A model generated the notes under the pieces. That model was not told the DNA's origin. It was given only the letters and a program-made list of their open reading frames with translations, and did no database searches. A program made the position numbers and the translations under genes. DNA of 32,570 nucleotides from NCBI GenBank assembly GCA_900551985.1, contig URYG01000010.1:1-32570 (forward strand), read 5' to 3'. This document shows positions 28,670 through 32,570 of this stretch, piece after piece; the stretch's first letter is position 1, and every line of letters starts with the position of its first letter. This stretch comes from an uncultured Prevotella sp. Its GTDB lineage: Bacteria; Bacteroidota; Bacteroidia; Bacteroidales; Bacteroidaceae.

Positions 28670-31201
28670 ATGTACAGAATACCTTCTACATTAAATGGAG
28701 ACTTGGACTATACCCAGTCGCTCATCGACCAATTCAAGGCGGGCGAGATTCAGGCAGGTCAGTTGAAGTCAAACCGTGTGCCTATGGGCATCTACGAGCA
28801 GCGCAAGAACCAGCACTATATGTTGCGCCTTCGCTGTGCCGGCGGTCTTGTCACCCCAGAGCAGCTTGCCAAGATTGCCTTCGTGGGTCATCAACTCTCC
28901 ACTTCGCATCTCCACGTTACCACCCGACAGGAGATTCAGATTCACAATGTTGATATCGAGGATGCCATTCCGGCGCTGAAGAAGCTGGAAAAGGTGGGCA
29001 TCTCCAGCGCAGGTGGCGGTGGAAACACCGTAAGAAACATGATGGTGGATGACCGGAGCGGACTCACTGCCGATGAGGAATTCGATGTCTATCCTTACGT
29101 AGAGGAACTCACTTCCCGACTCATCGCCGAGAAAGATTCGTTCACGATGCCTAGAAAATACAAGGTGGCGATAGATACCAGTGTGGCTACAGCCAACTAC
29201 TCCTACATCGCCGACCTGGGTCTGCAGGCACGAATCAAGGACGGACAGCGAGGATTCAGAGTGCTCATCGCCGGTAGTGCAGCCAGCAACGCCCACACCG
29301 GATGGGAGGTATTCGATTTCCTTCCAGAGAAGGAACTCTACCGTGCAGCCAAGGCTCTGAAAAACTGGTTCCATAAATACGGAAACAGAAGAAACCGCCA
29401 CAAGGCGCGCATGAGATACGTGTTCTATAAATACGGCACAGAAGAAGCCAAGCGATTGTATCTAGAAGAGTTCGAGGAACTTAAGAAAGATGGTTCAATC
29501 GATTTCGAGGCTCCTGCTCTGCCATTGAAACATCACAAGCCCAACTTCCCTGCACTTAAAGCATCAACCGATTTCGAAACGTGGAAGCGCCGTTACGCCC
29601 ACAAGCAGACCAATGCCGAGGGCTTGAAGGAGAACCTCTGGTATGCCTACATCCCATTGCGCCATGGCAACAACTCCACGGATTTCTTCGCAGAAGTAGC
29701 CGAATACCTGGGCAACTATGGCAACGATGTCATCCGCTTCACCAAGAAAGAGCAGATTCAGGTGCGCAATATCCCGGAGGAATATCTCACCAACATCTAC
29801 GCCTTCTTCAAGAAACTGGGCGTCTATCAGATAGATTACCCGGTAGTGGTTACCAACCTCACCTGCTGTACGGGAGCCGACACCTGCCGTCTCGGTATCT
29901 GTCTGCCAAAGGGAGCCATCGATGGCATTGCCAAGCAGCTTCTCAACAGCGATCTCAACCTCGATGCCATTCCAGACTTCGAGCTTCGCATGAACGGCTG
30001 CACCAACATCTGTGCCCTTGCCACCTGGGGCGACCTGGGATTCAGCGGACGTGTAGGACGTGTGGGCGATGATCCATATCCAGCCTACACCATCTGGTTG
30101 CCTGTAAAGGGCAAGCACGAAATCGACCTTCAGCAGGGTTATATCGCCGCCAAAAAGATTCCAGCCTTCGTAGAGGATTACCTCAGAGATGTGATAGCCG
30201 AGCAAGCCAACTATGCCGATTATTATGACTATGTGGCGAAGAGAGGCGTAAACATCGTGAAGGATCTGATTGCGAAATACAAGGAGGTGGCTCCGTATTC
30301 TGAAGAGCCTGACACCTTCCTCGACTTTGGAGACGACGAAAAGTTCTCGCTCATCAAATACGGAAAAGCCGAGTGTTCTGCCGGATTATTCGATATCATC
30401 GAAATCGACCAGGATACCATCAGAGAGAAACTCCGAGAGATAGACAAGATATTGAGCGATGATAAGTCGCACACGGATCTCACGGATCTCACGGATATTG
30501 TGAACGAAGAGGACGGAAAGAAGATAGAGAAACTCCTCCACGACATCGTGTTCTCGGAGAACAGAATGCTGCTCGTTACCCGTGGTCTCGACCCACGTAC
30601 CGACGAGGACGTATATCAAGGTTTCGAGAAGGAGTTCATCGCAGCCGGTATCATCCCAGAGAAGTTCAAGGTATTGACAGATAAAGCAAGAAACAACAAA
30701 TCATTGATAGCAGAGAAGCCTTTGATCGATGAACTCGCCGTTCTGCTCAACGACCTCTACCAAAACATGGATGATTCGCTTCAGTTTAAGCTCCCTGCTG
30801 CTCAAAGTCCCACAGACAACACAGATTCAAAGGAAAAATCTGCGGAATCTGCGAAATCTGCGAGACAAAAAAACGGAAGCGAGAATGAAGAAAAATCCGT
30901 GGAATCCGTGAAATCCGTGTGCGTTTCCGAAAACGAGAATGAACAAAAATCATCTGCGGGAGAACCAGAAGCCATCTCCCCTGATGTGAAGAAGGATTTC
31001 CGTGGCGTGATGTGTCCGATGAACTTCGTGAAGACGAAGATTGCCCTCACACCAATGCAGAGCGGCCAGATTCTGGAGATTCTCCTCGACGACGGTGCTC
31101 CTATCGAGAACGTACCGGGCAGCGTGAAGAACGAGGGCCACACCATCCTCTCTACCGAGAAAGTAGAAAACTACTGGAAGATCCTCATCAAAAAGAAATA
31201 A
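28670..31201 (+). CDS. Siroheme sulfite reductase fused to a C-terminal TusA domain
   Basis: Reduces sulfite to sulfide with siroheme and a 4Fe-4S cluster; 843 residues. Residues 1-530 are the nitrite/sulfite reductase: HVTTRQEIQIHNV, SSAGGGGNTVRN, and cluster ligands CTGADTC (Cys400, Cys406) with GCTNIC (Cys444, Cys448). Residues about 560-712 form an extra helical region starting DFGDDEKFSLIKYGKAECSAGLFDII, found in similar Bacteroidetes reductases. Residues 713-770 are a polar linker made of ATCTGCG/ATCCGTG repeat DNA. Residues about 772-843 are a TusA domain with RGVMCPMNFVKTKIAL (Cys782-Pro783), which carries sulfur as a persulfide. Context: sulfur carrier genes upstream, siroheme synthesis downstream. 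The fusion suggests a direct link between sulfide production and sulfur relay (inference). Confidence 0.93.
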   Translation: MYRIPSTLNGDLDYTQSLIDQFKAGEIQAGQLKSNRVPMGIYEQRKNQHYMLRLRCAGGLVTPEQLAKIAFVGHQLSTSHLHVTTRQEIQIHNVDIEDAIPALKKLEKVGISSAGGGGNTVRNMMVDDRSGLTADEEFDVYPYVEELTSRLIAEKDSFTMPRKYKVAIDTSVATANYSYIADLGLQARIKDGQRGFRVLIAGSAASNAHTGWEVFDFLPEKELYRAAKALKNWFHKYGNRRNRHKARMRYVFYKYGTEEAKRLYLEEFEELKKDGSIDFEAPALPLKHHKPNFPALKASTDFETWKRRYAHKQTNAEGLKENLWYAYIPLRHGNNSTDFFAEVAEYLGNYGNDVIRFTKKEQIQVRNIPEEYLTNIYAFFKKLGVYQIDYPVVVTNLTCCTGADTCRLGICLPKGAIDGIAKQLLNSDLNLDAIPDFELRMNGCTNICALATWGDLGFSGRVGRVGDDPYPAYTIWLPVKGKHEIDLQQGYIAAKKIPAFVEDYLRDVIAEQANYADYYDYVAKRGVNIVKDLIAKYKEVAPYSEEPDTFLDFGDDEKFSLIKYGKAECSAGLFDIIEIDQDTIREKLREIDKILSDDKSHTDLTDLTDIVNEEDGKKIEKLLHDIVFSENRMLLVTRGLDPRTDEDVYQGFEKEFIAAGIIPEKFKVLTDKARNNKSLIAEKPLIDELAVLLNDLYQNMDDSLQFKLPAAQSPTDNTDSKEKSAESAKSARQKNGSENEEKSVESVKSVCVSENENEQKSSAGEPEAISPDVKKDFRGVMCPMNFVKTKIALTPMQSGQILEILLDDGAPIENVPGSVKNEGHTILSTEKVENYWKILIKKK
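30469..30497. repeat. Intragenic TCACGGAT repeat in the sulfite reductase gene
   Basis: Three CACGGAT units in a row (CACACGGAT, CTCACGGAT, CTCACGGAT) inside the coding sequence, translated as SHTDLTDLTDI (residues about 600-611). It is the reverse complement of the ATCCGTG array at 30895-30923, so the two form a long inverted repeat about 400 nt apart within one gene. Confidence 0.75.
30808..30925. repeat. Intragenic ATCTGCG/ATCCGTG repeat cluster
   Basis: A decayed left arm (CCCACAGACAACACAGATT) is followed by ATCTGCGGAATCTGCGAAAT and CTGCGAGAC, then by ATCCGTGGAATCCGTGAAAT and CCGTGTGCG. The layout of three 9-nt-spaced units and flanking GAC/GTG ends copies the intergenic elements at 747-1517. 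It is in frame, without stops, and encodes the linker residues about 713-752 before the TusA domain. Confidence 0.8.
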
Positions 31202-31219
31202 AATTCAATCTATGTCTAT

Positions 31220-31675
31220 ATGGACTATCTTCCCATAACGATTAAAATCGTCTCCGCCAACATACTCATCGTTGGCGGAGGGAAGGTAGCGACCCACAAG
31301 GCTCAGATACTCGCCCGCTTCACCACTCACGCAACGGTTGTAGCCCCAGAGATTACAGAAGAGCTGAAGGCACTACCCTTCCATATCAAAGAGAAAACTT
31401 TCGAAGCTGCAGATCTGGATGGAGTACAACTCCTCTTTGTATGTACAGGAGATCATGAGTTGAACCACCATATCAAAGAACTTGCAGCAGAACGGCATAT
31501 TCTGACCAGCGTTTGCGATGACCCGGCTCAATGTGATTTCATATCCCCAGCCATCTATCGCGATGACAACCTCACCATTGCCGTTGGAAGTGATTCCAGG
31601 GATGTAAAAAGAAGCATCCGAGTAAGAAACAGAATAAAAGAATTGATAGAAAATGGTACATTACAAATCGATTGA
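31220..31675 (+). CDS. Precorrin-2 dehydrogenase / sirohydrochlorin ferrochelatase-like
   Basis: The 151-residue NAD-dependent protein of the CysG-N/Met8/SirC family turns precorrin-2 into sirohydrochlorin and often inserts iron to give siroheme, the cofactor of the adjacent sulfite reductase. MDYLPITIKIVSANILIVGGGKVATHKAQIL contains the Rossmann motif GGGKVA (19-24). CDDPAQCDFISPAIYRDDNLTIAVGSDSRDVKRSIRVRNRI is the conserved second block. The protein is short: most of the C-terminal helical domain is missing, as in some SirC-type enzymes, so ferrochelatase activity is less certain than dehydrogenase activity. It overlaps hemA by 23 nt. Confidence 0.92.
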   Translation: MDYLPITIKIVSANILIVGGGKVATHKAQILARFTTHATVVAPEITEELKALPFHIKEKTFEAADLDGVQLLFVCTGDHELNHHIKELAAERHILTSVCDDPAQCDFISPAIYRDDNLTIAVGSDSRDVKRSIRVRNRIKELIENGTLQID

Positions 31676-32570
31676 CCAAAGCCAGTTCGCTGAAGGAACC
31701 GACATCAAGGAGCAGGAAAGAGTCTTCGATGATTTTCTACAAGATTCACTCTTGGAAATACAAGGAAGTCATATCAATAAGACAAACAGAGCCCCCCATG
31801 AGGTTCATATCAACAGCAAGCAGCCCGACGAGGAAGTTCCTTATATCTTCCTGAGAACCTGCAACCGCAGCGAGATATATTACGGCGAAGGCGAAGTTCC
31901 CGATGAGGTGGCCCGCCATCTCTTCCGTGTAGTATCAGGCTTGGAATCTGCCATCATTGGCGAAAGAGCCGTTCAGGGACAGGTGAAGGAAGCATACTAT
32001 ACCGCCAAGGCGCAGCGCCCGTTAACCGCCGAACTCCATCGCCTTTTCCAAAGCGCATTGCAGGTTGGCAAACGGGTAAGAAACGAGACCGAGATTTCTC
32101 ATGGTGCCGTATCCCATAGTCTTGCAGCCCTGGAGATTATTGAGGAAACAATCAATAAGAAATCTCTGAAAGAAAAGATCAGTGGCATTGATTCTTTCGG
32201 GAATCTTGACTTAAGGGATGCAAGAATCACCATCATCGGTGTCAACAAACTGACTGCCGACATTCTGAAGTTCCTCCAGAACAAGGGAGCCCAAATGGTA
32301 TTCCTCGCCAACCGCAGTCAGATCAAGGCACATTACCTAGCCGATCCGCTCGGCATCAAGGTATATACGCTGGATGAGAAGCAGGAGTTCCTGGCGCAGA
32401 CGGATATCCTCATCAGCGCCACCTCAGCCCCTCATCTCATCATCCGCAAGGAAGACATCCCAGAGCAGAAACCCCTGCTCGCCATCGACCTCGCCTTCCC
32501 TCGCGACATCGATTCCCGACTCAGCGAACTCCCCCACGTCCAGCTCTACAAGTGGTGTCGAAAGCAGGGA
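31653..32570 (+). CDS. hemA: Glutamyl-tRNA reductase (C-terminus outside window)
   Basis: Reduces Glu-tRNA to glutamate-1-semialdehyde, the first step of tetrapyrrole (heme and siroheme) synthesis. 306 codons are open to the window end. The catalytic Cys70 lies in FLRTCNRSEIYYGEG; GLESAIIGERAVQGQVKEAYYTA and LHRLFQSALQVGKRVRNETEIS are the next conserved blocks. The NADPH-binding loop reads IIGVNKLTADIL instead of the usual GxGxxG form, a divergence to note. The start ATG at 31653 lies inside the preceding gene (23-nt overlap), giving MVHYKSIDQ, the expected N-terminus. Overlap implies translational coupling of siroheme and tetrapyrrole supply. Confidence 0.93.
   Translation, partial: MVHYKSIDQSQFAEGTDIKEQERVFDDFLQDSLLEIQGSHINKTNRAPHEVHINSKQPDEEVPYIFLRTCNRSEIYYGEGEVPDEVARHLFRVVSGLESAIIGERAVQGQVKEAYYTAKAQRPLTAELHRLFQSALQVGKRVRNETEISHGAVSHSLAALEIIEETINKKSLKEKISGIDSFGNLDLRDARITIIGVNKLTADILKFLQNKGAQMVFLANRSQIKAHYLADPLGIKVYTLDEKQEFLAQTDILISATSAPHLIIRKEDIPEQKPLLAIDLAFPRDIDSRLSELPHVQLYKWCRKQG

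Overview
The window looks like a chromosomal segment of a Bacteroidales bacterium, most likely Prevotellaceae (Prevotella/Segatella copri-like). Four things point there: at least a dozen genes are preceded by a TAnnTTTG -7 promoter element, the hallmark of Bacteroidetes sigma-ABfr promoters; Shine-Dalgarno sites are mostly absent and start codons follow A/T-rich leaders; Bacteroidetes-type families occur (DUF4301, DUF4348, a CarboxypepD_reg-like TonB receptor); and thrS-infC are linked. The family assignment is firm; the genus is inference. No rRNA, tRNA, insertion sequence or CRISPR array was seen.

Layout. 1-3.5 kb (minus): the thrS-infC translation locus, interrupted by a GxxExxY-family PD-(D/E)XK-like gene set among three imperfect inverted repeats built from ATCTGCG units. 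3.7-5.5 kb (plus): type I asparaginase, then an isolated transcription unit with a long structured leader, a 37-codon ORF and a structured 3' part. 5.5-7.1 kb (minus): DUF4301 protein. 7.2-10.1 kb (plus): a two-TM small protein, three tandem paralogous 34-35-residue membrane peptides and a RelA-type (p)ppGpp synthetase. 10.2-13.7 kb (minus): SPOR lipoprotein, ruvX, def and a TPR protein, the last three overlapping by 4 nt. 14.1-15.0 kb (plus): YtxH / holin-like / basic small protein operon. 15.2-18.1 kb (minus): DUF4348 lipoprotein, murB and a PhnP-like metallo-hydrolase, then a likely small RNA. 18.2-22.5 kb (plus): pheS, a DUF3332 lipoprotein and a TonB-dependent receptor. 22.6-24.9 kb (plus): three parts of a biotin-dependent (methylmalonyl-CoA) decarboxylase/carboxylase.

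25.0-32.6 kb is a sulfur-assimilation locus. A PstS-like binding lipoprotein is divergent from a PstB-like ATPase, a ThiS-like sulfur carrier ending GGGAC, a ThiF/MoeB-like adenylyltransferase, a JAMM protease, a siroheme sulfite reductase fused to a TusA domain, a siroheme-forming dehydrogenase and hemA. The likely logic is that tetrapyrrole/siroheme synthesis supplies the reductase, which makes sulfide; JAMM trims the carrier tail, the ThiF-like enzyme adenylates it, and the resulting thiocarboxylate donates sulfur to amino-acid synthesis, as in the Wolinella HcyS/HcyD/HcyF route.

Most interesting: the ATCTGCG repeats around the GxxExxY gene, with copies of the same repeat style inside the sulfite reductase reading frame as linkers; the triplicated membrane peptides ahead of relA; the orphan 37-aa transcription unit; the TusA-fused sulfite reductase with an Ala-Cys-capped carrier; and short-period tandem repeats placed just after stop codons at five sites.
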